This document shows positions 8,668 to 18,393 of a stretch of DNA of 49,751 nt, piece after piece. The position numbers and the translations under genes are program-made. The notes beneath the pieces were generated by a model. The model did no database searches, was not told the origin of the DNA, and saw nothing but the letters and a program-made list of their open reading frames with translations. Source of the stretch: Clostridia bacterium (lineage in GTDB: Bacteria > Bacillota > Clostridia > Oscillospirales > CAG-272); NCBI GenBank assembly GCA_017504625.1, contig JAFVQU010000001.1, positions 1-49,751 on the forward strand. Reading direction: 5' to 3'. The number at the start of each line of letters is the position of its first letter. Position 1 is the stretch's first letter.

Positions 8668-10161
8668 ATGGAGAACTTTACGAAAAACTTTGGATTTAAG
8701 CATAAAGCGGGTGTTCTTATGCCTGTAAGCAGTCTGCCAAACAAGTACGGAATCGGTAGCTTTGGCAAGGCGGCGCACGATTTTATTGATTTTCTGGACG
8801 CGACGGGACAGAAGTGCTGGCAGGTTTTGCCGCTTAATCCCACGTCTTACGGCGATAGCCCCTATCAGTCGCCCTCGAGCGTTGCGGGAAACCCCTATTT
8901 TATAGATCTGGACATACTTTGCGAGAAAAAGCTGCTTACAAAGGCAGAGCTTGCAGAGCAGAAGAATAATTCCAAGAAAATAGATTACGGATGGCTCTTC
9001 GGCGCAAGATATAAGGCGCTCCGTACCGCATTTTCGCGCTTTACACCCGATGCGGAGTATAAAAAATTCGTGAAGAAAAACGCGGCTTGGCTTGAAAAAT
9101 ACGCGCTCTTTATGGCGCTTAAGGTTCATTACAACTACTGTCAGTGGACTCTTTGGAGTGAGGAGCATCGCGATTATGCAAAGGCGATGGCAAATAAGAG
9201 CGAGTTTGAGGGTGAAATGGCGTTCTGGCGTTGGATCCAGTACGAATTTGCGACCGAGTGGCAGGCGATCGTAGATCACGCACACGAAAAGAAGATTATG
9301 ATAATCGGCGATATGCCTATTTACGTTGCGCACGACAGTATGGACGTCTGGGCTGCTCCCGAGCAGTTCTTGCTTGATGAAAATTACAATCCCACCGTGG
9401 TTGCGGGCTGTCCCCCCGACGGATTCTCTCCCGACGGTCAGCTCTGGGGCAACCCAATATACAATTGGGAGCTTATGGAGGAGCAGGGCTTTAGCTGGTG
9501 GATAGACCGCGTAGGCGCGGCATTCAAGCTTTACGATATCCTCCGTATAGACCATTTCCGCGGATTTGCGGGATATTTTACAATCAAATACGGCGCACCC
9601 AATGCAAGAGAGGGCGTCTGGAACAGCGCGCCCGGTATCGCGCTCTTCCGCACGATAGCAAAGACATATCCCAAGGCGAAGATCATTGCCGAGGATCTTG
9701 GATTTATCACCGAGGACGTGCGCGAGCTTCTTTCCGATTCGGGATTCCCGGGAATGAAGATGCTTCACTTCGCTTTCTACGACGACGATAGCGAGTATCT
9801 TCCCAGAACCTACGAAACAAAGAACTGCGTGGCTTACGTTTCCTCGCACGACTCCGACTGCACGTATACCTGGCAGAAGGATCTTTCGGGCGCGGCTAAA
9901 ATCAGATTTAACAGAGAGTGTCCGAGAAACAAGGAGCAGAGCAGAACCTGTGACCTTATTGAATTTGCCTTTAACAGTATAGCAAATCTTGCAGTCGTTC
10001 CTATGCAGGACTATCTTGAGCTTTCAAACGCCGAGGGAAGAATGAATACTCCTTCGACCGCAGAGGGCAACTGGGGCTGGAGAATAAATCCTAAGTACGA
10101 TACCGAAAAGCTCCGCGCCAAGATGATAGGACTTGCCAAGAGAACTAAGCGTTCAAAATAA
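8668..10161 (+). CDS. malQ: 4-alpha-glucanotransferase (GH77)
   Basis: This 497-residue cytoplasmic enzyme disproportionates imported maltodextrins, releasing glucose and longer chains. The GH77 features are visible: the N-terminal GSLPNKYGIGSFG-like segment, the nucleophile aspartate in RIDHFRGF, the general acid glutamate in AEDLGFI and the third aspartate in SSHDSD. The start follows GGAGGAC at about 8655. It is the first gene of a run with three secreted glycosidases, which places it as the intracellular step of starch use. Confidence 0.97.
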   Translation: MENFTKNFGFKHKAGVLMPVSSLPNKYGIGSFGKAAHDFIDFLDATGQKCWQVLPLNPTSYGDSPYQSPSSVAGNPYFIDLDILCEKKLLTKAELAEQKNNSKKIDYGWLFGARYKALRTAFSRFTPDAEYKKFVKKNAAWLEKYALFMALKVHYNYCQWTLWSEEHRDYAKAMANKSEFEGEMAFWRWIQYEFATEWQAIVDHAHEKKIMIIGDMPIYVAHDSMDVWAAPEQFLLDENYNPTVVAGCPPDGFSPDGQLWGNPIYNWELMEEQGFSWWIDRVGAAFKLYDILRIDHFRGFAGYFTIKYGAPNAREGVWNSAPGIALFRTIAKTYPKAKIIAEDLGFITEDVRELLSDSGFPGMKMLHFAFYDDDSEYLPRTYETKNCVAYVSSHDSDCTYTWQKDLSGAAKIRFNRECPRNKEQSRTCDLIEFAFNSIANLAVVPMQDYLELSNAEGRMNTPSTAEGNWGWRINPKYDTEKLRAKMIGLAKRTKRSK

Positions 10162-10204
10162 GATATACCGACCGAATACCAAAATCATTAAAGGGAGAAT
10201 AATT

Positions 10205-12883
10205 ATGAAAAGCTATTTTCGCGCTATATCTCTTTTGTTAGTATTTGTTTTTATCATCGCCGCTATGGCATCCTGCTCAAACGGCAGAGTTGAGGGTAGC
10301 ACTACCGATGCGACGAGTGCGCCGACTGAGGAAGCACCGACCGAGCAGCCGTCGGGAACTCCCGTTGACGAATATACGCTTCCGCTTGAGGACGGATATA
10401 ATCAGCTGACTCTTTACTGGAGTTACGGTGGCAGCTATGAAAACTGCGACGTATGGATCTGGTGGGGAGATAAGGCAGGACAGGGTTACCTGTTCCACGA
10501 ATGTGAGTACGGTGCAAAGATGGTCGTAAACGTGCCCGAGGGTGTTGAGGAGGTCGGATTTATAGTCCGACGCGATTGCTCAGAGCCCGGCGGAAGCTCG
10601 TGGGGAAGTGCTACAAAGGATTACGATCAGGACAGATTTGCAATAATTGAGGGACGTGAGACCGTTATCTATCTTAAAACGGGCGACGCTTCCCAATATA
10701 AGAGTCAAGACGGAGGAAAAACTCTTACCATGATAAAGAAATTTTCACTTGCGGGTATCGTTGACGAAAAGAAGATCGAGTACCGCGTAACACCCAAGGT
10801 AAATATCAAGAGCTTTGATATGGTCAAGGTCTACGACGGTGACCGTGAGATAGCAGTCAGGAGCATTTCCACGCTTAACAGAGATGCGACCGCAGGATAT
10901 ATCGAGGTCGACGAGGTACTTGATCTTTCGGGCAACTATCGCGTAGTTATCGAAGGATACGGCGAAAAGGCAGTAGTGCCTACGGGTATTTTTGACAGCG
11001 ATTATTTTGCTGAGAATTTCCACTATGACGGCGACGATCTCGGCGCGATAATTGACGGTGATAACACCACGTTTAAGGTTTGGGCGCCCACCGCGTCAAA
11101 GGTAGTGCTTAACCTCTTTACCGAGGGCAACGGCGTTGATGCTTACAAGACCGTTGAAATGGTAAAGGGTGATAAGGGCGTTTGGTCGCATACCGAGGCT
11201 TGCGGTCACGGAACCTATTATACTTATTCGGTAACGACTTCGGTAGGCACTCAGGAGGCGGTTGACCCCTATGCAAAGGCGGCGGGAGTTAACGGCAAGC
11301 GCGGAATGGTAGTCGATCTTTCGCTTACCGATCCCGAGGGCTGGGACGATGCAATCCTTACCGACAATATTGATCATTATTCCGATGCTATCATCTGGGA
11401 GGTACACGTCAGAGATTTCTCAAACAAGATAGCAGACTCGCAGTATAAGGGCAAATATCTCGCCTTTACCGAAAGAGGACTTGTAAACGAGCACGGTGAG
11501 CCTATCGGCGTTGATTATCTTGTAAATCTCGGTATAACTCACGTTCATCTTCTCCCCGTTTACGACTACGCATCGGTTGACGAAACTCACCCCGACGATC
11601 AGTTCAACTGGGGCTACGATCCCGCAAACTACAACGTTCCCGAGGGAAGCTACTCGACCGATCCCTATAACGGAGAGGTAAGAATCCGCGAATATAAGGA
11701 AATGGTAAAGGCGCTTCACGAGGCGGGTATCGGCGTGATCATGGATATGGTTTATAACCATACCTACGATGCTAACAGCTCGTTTAACAAGATAGTTCCT
11801 TACTATTATTACAGATATACAAACACGGGCGCAAATTCCTCGGCGAGCGGTTGCGGAAACGATACCGCGTCCGAGAGATATATGTTCGGTAAATTTATGG
11901 TGGATTCCACTTCCTACTGGGTAGAGGAATACAAGCTTGACGGACTTCGCTTTGACCTTATGGGACTTCACGATCTTGCAACGATGCAGGAGGTTGAAAG
12001 CGCGGTTCATACCGTAAATCCCAATGCTATCATCTACGGCGAGGGCTGGACTATGGGCGCAACTATCGACGGCAGCAAGCAGGCAAATCAGTCTAACATT
12101 GGTGAAATCGTGCCCACAGGCGACGCTATCGGAGCTATTGCGGTATTCAACGACGCTATCCGTGACGGACTTAAGGGAAGCGTGTTTGAGGCTACGGGTA
12201 AGGGCTTTATCAACGGCTCGCCCAAGGGCAACGTAATAAAGGTGCTCTTTGGAATAAAGGGCGGCGCGGCATCGGGAACGACCTGGAGAGTTACCGATTC
12301 TATGGTTATCAATTACATGAGCGCACACGATAATAACACGCTCTGGGATAAGCTCCTTCTTTCAAACCCCAACGACAGCGACGACACGAGAAACAAGATG
12401 AACAATCTCGGTGCGGCTATCATTATGATATCGAAGGGAACACCCTTCTGGCAGGCGGGCGAGGAAATGCTCCGCACCAAAGACGGCGATGAAAACAGCT
12501 ATAAGTCAAGCGACGCGATAAACAATATCGATTGGTCTGTTCTTAAAGAGGGCGAGCGTCAGTATGAAACTATGCTTTACTATAAGGGACTTATCGAAAT
12601 GAGAAAGGCTTATCCGATATTTACCGACGCTACTACCGAGGTAACGCACGAGGAGCTTGGAAGCGGAGTAATTCTCGTTACTATTAAGGATAGCAACGGC
12701 GGCGAGGCTCTTGTCGTTATCAATCCTCATTCTCAGGCTCTCCCCGTGACTCTTGAGGGCGAATGGAACCTTGTTGCGACCTCGACCGAGGCGGGCGCTG
12801 AGGTTATCGCACGTGATAGCGGAAGCATCACGGCGGACGCTATCGGTGTAAGAGTTTATATCAACGACGCTCTTGTAAAGTGA
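10205..12883 (+). CDS. pulA: Secreted lipoprotein pullulanase (GH13 type I)
   Basis: The protein has 892 residues. A signal peptide ends in the lipobox AMASC (Cys24), so it is probably anchored to the outside of the membrane. A pullulanase-associated CBM41-like domain lies at about 55-165, a CBM48-like domain at about 275-360 and the GH13 barrel from about 390. The pullulanase signature YNWGYDP (as FNWGYDP), DMVYNHT, GLRFDLMG, YGEGW and YMSAHDN are present. It should cleave alpha-1,6 branches of pullulan or starch. The ATG at 10205 has GGGAGA upstream and starts a clean signal peptide. It lies 43 bp after malQ with no terminator between. Confidence 0.95.
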   Translation: MKSYFRAISLLLVFVFIIAAMASCSNGRVEGSTTDATSAPTEEAPTEQPSGTPVDEYTLPLEDGYNQLTLYWSYGGSYENCDVWIWWGDKAGQGYLFHECEYGAKMVVNVPEGVEEVGFIVRRDCSEPGGSSWGSATKDYDQDRFAIIEGRETVIYLKTGDASQYKSQDGGKTLTMIKKFSLAGIVDEKKIEYRVTPKVNIKSFDMVKVYDGDREIAVRSISTLNRDATAGYIEVDEVLDLSGNYRVVIEGYGEKAVVPTGIFDSDYFAENFHYDGDDLGAIIDGDNTTFKVWAPTASKVVLNLFTEGNGVDAYKTVEMVKGDKGVWSHTEACGHGTYYTYSVTTSVGTQEAVDPYAKAAGVNGKRGMVVDLSLTDPEGWDDAILTDNIDHYSDAIIWEVHVRDFSNKIADSQYKGKYLAFTERGLVNEHGEPIGVDYLVNLGITHVHLLPVYDYASVDETHPDDQFNWGYDPANYNVPEGSYSTDPYNGEVRIREYKEMVKALHEAGIGVIMDMVYNHTYDANSSFNKIVPYYYYRYTNTGANSSASGCGNDTASERYMFGKFMVDSTSYWVEEYKLDGLRFDLMGLHDLATMQEVESAVHTVNPNAIIYGEGWTMGATIDGSKQANQSNIGEIVPTGDAIGAIAVFNDAIRDGLKGSVFEATGKGFINGSPKGNVIKVLFGIKGGAASGTTWRVTDSMVINYMSAHDNNTLWDKLLLSNPNDSDDTRNKMNNLGAAIIMISKGTPFWQAGEEMLRTKDGDENSYKSSDAINNIDWSVLKEGERQYETMLYYKGLIEMRKAYPIFTDATTEVTHEELGSGVILVTIKDSNGGEALVVINPHSQALPVTLEGEWNLVATSTEAGAEVIARDSGSITADAIGVRVYINDALVK

Positions 12884-12887
12884 TAAT

Positions 12888-14882
12888 ATGAAGAAAATCA
12901 GAAATTTGATAATACGCGCCGTGGCGGCATTGACGCTTATGGCAATCTTGCCGTCCTGCGCACTGTTATCGTGTGATAAAAGAGAAGAAAATATCAAAAA
13001 TACTGTAAAATCCGATACCTTGTACGTAAAAAAGGTCGAAAAACTGCCCGAGGACTTTATTTTCGGTATGGATGCGTCCTGCGTGCCCTCACTTGAGGCG
13101 GGCGGCGTTAAATATTTCGACCACGACGGAAATGAAAAGGACGTCTATCAGATACTTGCCGAAAACGGCGTAAATTATATCCGCGTTCGCATCTGGAACG
13201 ACCCGTTTGACAAGGACGGCAAAGGCTACGGCGGCGGAAACTGTGATATTGAAAACGCGGTTGAAATAGGCAAGCGCGCGACAAAATACGGAATGAAGCT
13301 GCTCGTCAACTTCCATTACAGCGATTTCTGGGCAGACCCAGGAAAGCAAATGGTGCCAAAGGCGTGGCGGGGAATGAATATTGACGAAAAAAGCGAGGCG
13401 CTCTACGAGTACACCAAGGATTGCCTTGAAAAGCTCGTCGAGGCGGGCGTTGACGTCGGTATGGTGCAGATAGGCAACGAAACCAACGGAGCTATGTGCG
13501 GCGAAACAAGCTCTGCTCTCGGCGGTTGGAAAAAGATAACTCAGCTTATGCAGGCAGGCTCGAGGGCAGTTCGCGAAATTTGTCCCGACGCCCTTGTAGC
13601 AATTCATTTTGCCAATCCCGAAAAAGCCGACAGCTACGTCAGTTATAGCGCAAATCTTGACTATTACGGCGTTGATTACGACGTTTTTGCTTCGTCATAT
13701 TACCCTTATTGGCACGGAAGCTTTGACAATCTTGCCGAGGTGCTCAATAAGGTGACCGATAAATACGGCAAAAAGGTAATGGTCGTTGAAACGTCATACG
13801 CATACACCCCCGAGGACACCGATTTTTACGGTAACACGGTGGGCGAGGGTGACGGATATATCAAGAATTATCCCTACACAATTCAAGGTCAGGCGAACTT
13901 TATCCGCGATTTGACCGATACCGTTGTAAATAAAATGACCGACGGTATAGGTGTTTTCTATTGGGAAGGCACATGGATAAGCTCGGGCGGTGATAGCTAT
14001 GAGGAAAATCTTGCTCTTTGGCAAAAACACGGCTCGGGATGGGCAACCTCGTATGCCGCTGAATACGACCCCGACGATGCGGGACAGTGGTACGGCGGCT
14101 GCTCGGTAGACAATCAGGCGTTTTTTGACGAGAACGGCAAGGCGATTGAATCTCTCAAGGTCTTTTCTTTGATGAGAAACGGTAACGAAATTGAAAAGAA
14201 AGCCGATGCTATTGAGGATACCACGCTGATTATTGATCTCAACGGTGAGATATTTATGCCCGAGCTTGTCAATGCTATTATGACCGATAACTCAAGAGAG
14301 CAGATTTCTGTTGAGTGGATCGGCGTCAATATTGACGCTATGAAGCAGGGCGGCGCGGCGAAATATACGATCAAGGGCAAGGCGGGCGGTATGGACGCTA
14401 CCTGCTATATATCTATGGTAGAATACAACTTCCTTGAAAACTGGAGCTTTGAGGACGGAGAGGACGGTTGGAGCGCGACCGCGCTCAAGAGCTTTGACGA
14501 GTTCTACGTTGAAGACAAGGTGACCGACTCGGTTACGGGAAGTAAGCATTATCACTTCTGGGGTTCGGCGGCAAATTCGGTTGAATTTACGCTTGAGCAG
14601 GAAGTGGATGATCTTGCAAGCGGAAAATATAATTATTCTATCTCAATTATGGGCGGCGACGGCGGAGTGACCGATATTTACGCCTACGTAAAGATAAACG
14701 GCGAGATCGTATATACCGCGCCGACTACAATAACCGTTTACGACGAGTGGCATACCGCCGAAATAAACGGTATAGAGTATGTTTCGGGCGACAGCATCAC
14801 GGTAGGCATATACGTCAAGTGCGCAGGACCTAACGCGTGGGGAAAGATCGACGACGCAATGCTCAATTCGGTCAAGGAATGA
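12888..14882 (+). CDS. Secreted GH53 endo-beta-1,4-galactanase with C-terminal binding module
   Basis: This 664-residue lipoprotein has a lipobox at LPSC (Cys24). The GH53 catalytic domain covers about residues 55-405, with the acid/base Glu198 in IGNETN and the nucleophile Glu301 in VVETSYA. An Ig-like domain follows at about 440-510, then a C-terminal beta-sandwich (about 515-664, beginning FLENWSFEDGEDGW) that resembles galactan-binding modules such as CBM61. GH53 enzymes cut beta-1,4-galactan of pectin side chains, which is unexpected among alpha-glucan genes. It starts 4 bp after the pullulanase stop and 10 bp before the amylase, so it is part of the same operon. Confidence 0.92.
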   Translation: MKKIRNLIIRAVAALTLMAILPSCALLSCDKREENIKNTVKSDTLYVKKVEKLPEDFIFGMDASCVPSLEAGGVKYFDHDGNEKDVYQILAENGVNYIRVRIWNDPFDKDGKGYGGGNCDIENAVEIGKRATKYGMKLLVNFHYSDFWADPGKQMVPKAWRGMNIDEKSEALYEYTKDCLEKLVEAGVDVGMVQIGNETNGAMCGETSSALGGWKKITQLMQAGSRAVREICPDALVAIHFANPEKADSYVSYSANLDYYGVDYDVFASSYYPYWHGSFDNLAEVLNKVTDKYGKKVMVVETSYAYTPEDTDFYGNTVGEGDGYIKNYPYTIQGQANFIRDLTDTVVNKMTDGIGVFYWEGTWISSGGDSYEENLALWQKHGSGWATSYAAEYDPDDAGQWYGGCSVDNQAFFDENGKAIESLKVFSLMRNGNEIEKKADAIEDTTLIIDLNGEIFMPELVNAIMTDNSREQISVEWIGVNIDAMKQGGAAKYTIKGKAGGMDATCYISMVEYNFLENWSFEDGEDGWSATALKSFDEFYVEDKVTDSVTGSKHYHFWGSAANSVEFTLEQEVDDLASGKYNYSISIMGGDGGVTDIYAYVKINGEIVYTAPTTITVYDEWHTAEINGIEYVSGDSITVGIYVKCAGPNAWGKIDDAMLNSVKE

Positions 14883-14892
14883 CGGTGTTATT

Positions 14893-16512
14893 ATGAATAG
14901 AAAAAATTTCATTATTTTAATATTGGTGGGTGTTATAATGATCTCATCTGTATTTGCGGGCTGTGGAAAAAAGCCCGCACCCGTGCCCGAGCAACCGCTC
15001 GAGCCAATGGCAGACCCCATTGACGATAACTTCAGAACCTTTTATCAGATATTCGTCGGCTCGTTTTCCGACTCGAACCGCGACGGAATAGGCGATATAC
15101 GCGGAATTATCGAGAGGTTTGATTATCTTAACGACGGCAATATCAACTCAGGCAAGAGCCTTGGAGTGCAGGGAATATGGCTCTCTCCCATTTTCTCGTC
15201 ACCCTCGTATCATAAATACGATGCAACCGACTATTACAAAATAGACTGGAGATTTGGCGAGGAAAAGGACTTAAAGGAGCTTATTGACCTTTGCCACGAG
15301 CGAAACGTCAAGATAATTCTTGACCTTGCGATAAATCATACCTCGTCGCAGCACGAGTGGTTTGTCAAATTCAAGGAAGCGAGAATGAAGGGCGACGTCG
15401 AAAACGAATACTACGATTATTATTCCTGCGTTACCACCGCCGAGAAGGTGGGCGGTATACAGTATCAGAAGATAGCGGGAGTGGATGCGTGGTTTGAGTG
15501 TAATTTCTCGGGGAATATGCCCGAGCTTAACTTCGATAATCCCGAGGTAAGACAGGCAACGCTTGATATTGCGAAATATTATCTTGATCTCGGAGTTGAC
15601 GGCTTCAGATTTGACGCGGTCAAGTATATATATCTCGGAGATACCGACAAATCGGTCGAATTCTGGGAGTGGTATATGGACGAGCTTTATAAGATCAAGC
15701 CCGATATATACTGCGTCGGTGAATGCTGGTCGGGAGAGACCGAGATACTTGATTATTACGATGCGATGAATTGCTTTAACTTCGCTATGGCGCAGGCAGA
15801 GGGTATGGTCGCCGCCGCCGCAAAGGGAAATTCCAACATCGCAAAATATACCAAGTATATCGAGTCATATCAAGGCAAGGTGCTTGCAAAGGATCAAAAC
15901 GCAATGATAATGCCGTTCCTTTCCAATCACGATATGGACAGAATAGCGGGCGCGTTTGTGACCGAAAATAATATGAGAATGGCGGCAAATCTTTATCTTC
16001 TATGCTCGGGCTCGCCCGTGATTTATTACGGTGAGGAGATAGGAATGCGCGGCTCGCGTGGAAGTGCGAATACCGACGCTAACCGCCGACTTGCGATGCT
16101 TTGGGGCGACGAAGATCTTATCAAGGATCCGATAGGATCGACCTATCCCGCGGATAAGCAGATACAGTCTACCGTTGCCGAGCAGATCGAGGACGAGGGA
16201 AGTCTTTACAATTACTATCGCAGACTTATAGCAATAAGACATAAATATCCCGCAATTGCAAGGGGAATTTATAAGGCTGCCGATTGCGCGCAGAAAAATC
16301 TCGGCGGATTTCTTATCGAATACGAGGGCGAGAAGATAGTGCTTATACACAATACCTCACCTACCGAAACGATAAGCTACGACCTTTCCTCGTGCGCGGC
16401 TCTTAAGGGAATTACTATCTCTGAAATATGTGATTATATAGGTCAGGGAAATGCTACGCTTTCGGGTACGATATTGACTGTAGGACCGCAGACGAGCGTT
16501 GTAATCAAGTAA
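14893..16512 (+). CDS. Secreted lipoprotein alpha-amylase/alpha-glucosidase (GH13)
   Basis: The protein has 539 residues with a signal peptide and lipobox FAGC (Cys24). The GH13 barrel shows DLAINHTS (region I), nucleophile Asp241 in GFRFDAVKY, acid Glu277 in VGECWS and Asp347 in SNHDMD. It probably acts on starch or maltooligosaccharides at the cell surface. Exact specificity (endo-amylase, maltogenic or alpha-glucosidase) cannot be fixed by eye. It is the last gene of the malQ operon; the next gene has its own promoter. Confidence 0.93.
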   Translation: MNRKNFIILILVGVIMISSVFAGCGKKPAPVPEQPLEPMADPIDDNFRTFYQIFVGSFSDSNRDGIGDIRGIIERFDYLNDGNINSGKSLGVQGIWLSPIFSSPSYHKYDATDYYKIDWRFGEEKDLKELIDLCHERNVKIILDLAINHTSSQHEWFVKFKEARMKGDVENEYYDYYSCVTTAEKVGGIQYQKIAGVDAWFECNFSGNMPELNFDNPEVRQATLDIAKYYLDLGVDGFRFDAVKYIYLGDTDKSVEFWEWYMDELYKIKPDIYCVGECWSGETEILDYYDAMNCFNFAMAQAEGMVAAAAKGNSNIAKYTKYIESYQGKVLAKDQNAMIMPFLSNHDMDRIAGAFVTENNMRMAANLYLLCSGSPVIYYGEEIGMRGSRGSANTDANRRLAMLWGDEDLIKDPIGSTYPADKQIQSTVAEQIEDEGSLYNYYRRLIAIRHKYPAIARGIYKAADCAQKNLGGFLIEYEGEKIVLIHNTSPTETISYDLSSCAALKGITISEICDYIGQGNATLSGTILTVGPQTSVVIK

Positions 16513-16592
16513 AAATATTTTGTCAAGTTGCTAAAAAAAAGAGTCGATTTTTGTGAAATCTTACAAAAAACAACTCTTGGTTGAAATTGTTA

Positions 16593-16621
16593 TTGACAAA
16601 TCGGATAAAAAAGTATATAAT
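16593..16621 (+). promoter_or_regulatory. Promoter for the maltodextrin transporter operon
   Basis: Perfect consensus TTGACA, 17 bp, TATAAT, about 55 bp before the binding-protein start. An imperfect stem (agagt...actct with tttttgt/acaaaaa inside) lies just upstream at about 16540-16577. Confidence 0.88.
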
Positions 16622-16675
16622 TAACGAAGTGCTAAGGCGCAAAAAAACAAACACAATTTTTAAGGAGGCTTACTT

Positions 16676-18238
16676 ATGAAAATGAGTAAAATCTTATCCA
16701 TTATCCTCGCGCTCGTTATGATCGTAGCTTGCTTCGCAGCTTGTACGACTCCTAACGGCGGAGAAGAGACCACCGCACCTAACGGCGATCAGCCCACTCC
16801 CGAGACCAATCCTCTCGCAGGTACCTACGATATTACTATGTGGGTTTCCGAGAAGGAAGGCGTTGCTGATCAGTTCAAGCAGCAGATTGCAGCTTTCATG
16901 GCAGCTAACCCCGGCATCGTTATCAACGCTCAGATCGAGGGCGTTACCGAGGCTGACGCGGGCTCCAAGGTAGTTGCAGACGTTGCAACCGCTCCCGACA
17001 TTTACTGCTTCGCACAGGACCAGCTCGCTCGTCTTGTTCAGGCAGCAGCTCTCGCAGCTCCCGGCGGTGACATCGCAACCGCTATTAAGACCGCTAACGA
17101 TGCAGGCTCCGTTGCAGCAGCATCCGTTGCAGGTCAGCTCTACGCTTATCCTATGACCAGTGATAACGGTTATTACCTCTACTACGATACCAGCATCATC
17201 TCCGAGACTGATGCTGATAGCCTCGAGGCTATTATCGCTGCTTGTGAGGCAAACGGCAAGAAGTTCCGTTTCGCTCTTGAGAACGCTTGGTACACCGCAT
17301 CCTTCTTCTTCGCAACCGGCTGTCATTCCAACTGGACTATGACCTCCGAGGGCGAATTCAACGCAGTTGACGATACCTTCAACTCTCCCGAGGGTATGGT
17401 AGCAATGAAGGGTATGCAGAAGCTTGCTCAGTCTCCCGCATACGATTCTAACGCTGATATCTTCACCGATGCAGGCGCTATCGTAACCGGTATCTGGAAC
17501 GCAGGCGCAGCAGCAGATCACTTCGGCGCTAACCTTGGCGCAACCGATCTTCCTTCCTTCACTGTTGACGGAACCTCTTACCACCTCGGCTCTTACACCG
17601 GTAACAAGCTTATGGGTGTTAAGCCTCAGACCGATTCCAAGCGTGCAGCAGTTCTCTCTCTCCTTGCTCAGTACCTCACCGGTGAAGAGTGCCAGAGCCA
17701 GAGATTCGCAAGCTTCGAGTGGGGCCCCTCTAACCTCGCAGCTCAGGCATCTCCCGCAGTTCAGGCTAACGCTTCTCTTGCAGCTCTTGCAAAGCAGAAC
17801 GCATTTGGTCAGCCTCAGGGTCAGATCCACGGCTCTTGGTGGGATATCGCAAAGGTTCTCGGAGCAGACGCTAAGAATGCTACCTCCGATGCAGATCTCC
17901 AGACCGCGCTTGACAACTACGATGCAGCTATCGACGCAGTTCTCAACATGTCTGAGGACGCTAAGAACGCATGGGGCGTAATCGGTTCTATCTGCGGCAC
18001 TGCATGGGATACCGACTTCCCCATGACCGAAGGTCCCGACGGTACATACACCTCTGAAGTTCTCGAGCTTAAGGCAGGCGAGGAATTCAAGGTTCGTCAG
18101 GGTGCATCCTGGGACGTTAACTTCGGCGTAGAGTTCAACGGCGCAAACATCGTCGTTGAGGCAGACGGTAAGTACCAGGTCGTTCTCGTATGGGACGGCG
18201 CACAGGGCGGTACCGTAACTCTCGTTCCCGTTGAGTAA
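16676..18238 (+). CDS. Maltodextrin ABC binding protein with SusE/F-like C-terminal starch-binding domain
   Basis: This 520-residue lipoprotein has a lipobox at FAAC (Cys23). Residues about 45-425 form a MalE-type (family 1) solute-binding protein. A separate domain follows from about 430, starting GVIGSICGTAWDTDFPM and continuing with LKAGEEFKVR and SWDVNFG. That pattern resembles the carbohydrate-binding repeats of Bacteroidetes SusE/SusF. The gene has the strongly biased codon choice of a highly expressed gene, unlike its neighbours. AAGGAGG sets the start. It should capture oligosaccharides for the permeases downstream; the added domain may hold longer glucans. Substrate is inferred from context. 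Confidence 0.92.
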   Translation: MKMSKILSIILALVMIVACFAACTTPNGGEETTAPNGDQPTPETNPLAGTYDITMWVSEKEGVADQFKQQIAAFMAANPGIVINAQIEGVTEADAGSKVVADVATAPDIYCFAQDQLARLVQAAALAAPGGDIATAIKTANDAGSVAAASVAGQLYAYPMTSDNGYYLYYDTSIISETDADSLEAIIAACEANGKKFRFALENAWYTASFFFATGCHSNWTMTSEGEFNAVDDTFNSPEGMVAMKGMQKLAQSPAYDSNADIFTDAGAIVTGIWNAGAAADHFGANLGATDLPSFTVDGTSYHLGSYTGNKLMGVKPQTDSKRAAVLSLLAQYLTGEECQSQRFASFEWGPSNLAAQASPAVQANASLAALAKQNAFGQPQGQIHGSWWDIAKVLGADAKNATSDADLQTALDNYDAAIDAVLNMSEDAKNAWGVIGSICGTAWDTDFPMTEGPDGTYTSEVLELKAGEEFKVRQGASWDVNFGVEFNGANIVVEADGKYQVVLVWDGAQGGTVTLVPVE

Positions 18239-18267
18239 TATCTACTAAATTAATAACATAACAAACC

Positions 18268-18300
18268 GAAGGCCATGGGGGGCGAAAGCCCCCCGCCTTC
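18268..18300 (+). promoter_or_regulatory. Intercistronic GC-rich stem-loop 1
   Basis: An inner stem ggggggc/gccccccc-type with a gaaa tetraloop and an outer stem gaaggc/gccttc are separated by a three-base bulge. No T-run follows, so it fits a 3' stabiliser or partial attenuator after the abundant binding-protein message better than a full terminator. Confidence 0.75.
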
Positions 18301-18311
18301 TGACAAAAAGG

Positions 18312-18365
18312 CATTGTTAGCCGATGCATAGGACGGACAGTTGTCTTGTGTGTCGGCTAACAATG
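18312..18365 (+). promoter_or_regulatory. Intercistronic long inverted repeat 2
   Basis: Perfect 13-bp arms, cattgttagccga at 18312-18324 and its complement at 18353-18365, enclose a 28-base loop. It lies between the binding protein and the first permease. Confidence 0.7.
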
Positions 18366-18393
18366 TCTTCTCGTTATAAGCTTATATTGGGGA

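Noticed and set aside
8590-9849. 419-codon open frame on the minus strand opposite malQ
   Set aside because: It overlaps a clear GH77 gene almost completely and its translation looks like complement noise.
16694-17830. 378-codon cysteine-rich frame opposite the maltodextrin-binding gene
   Set aside because: The Cys, Leu and Ser richness is what the complement of a strongly codon-biased gene gives; there is no start signal.
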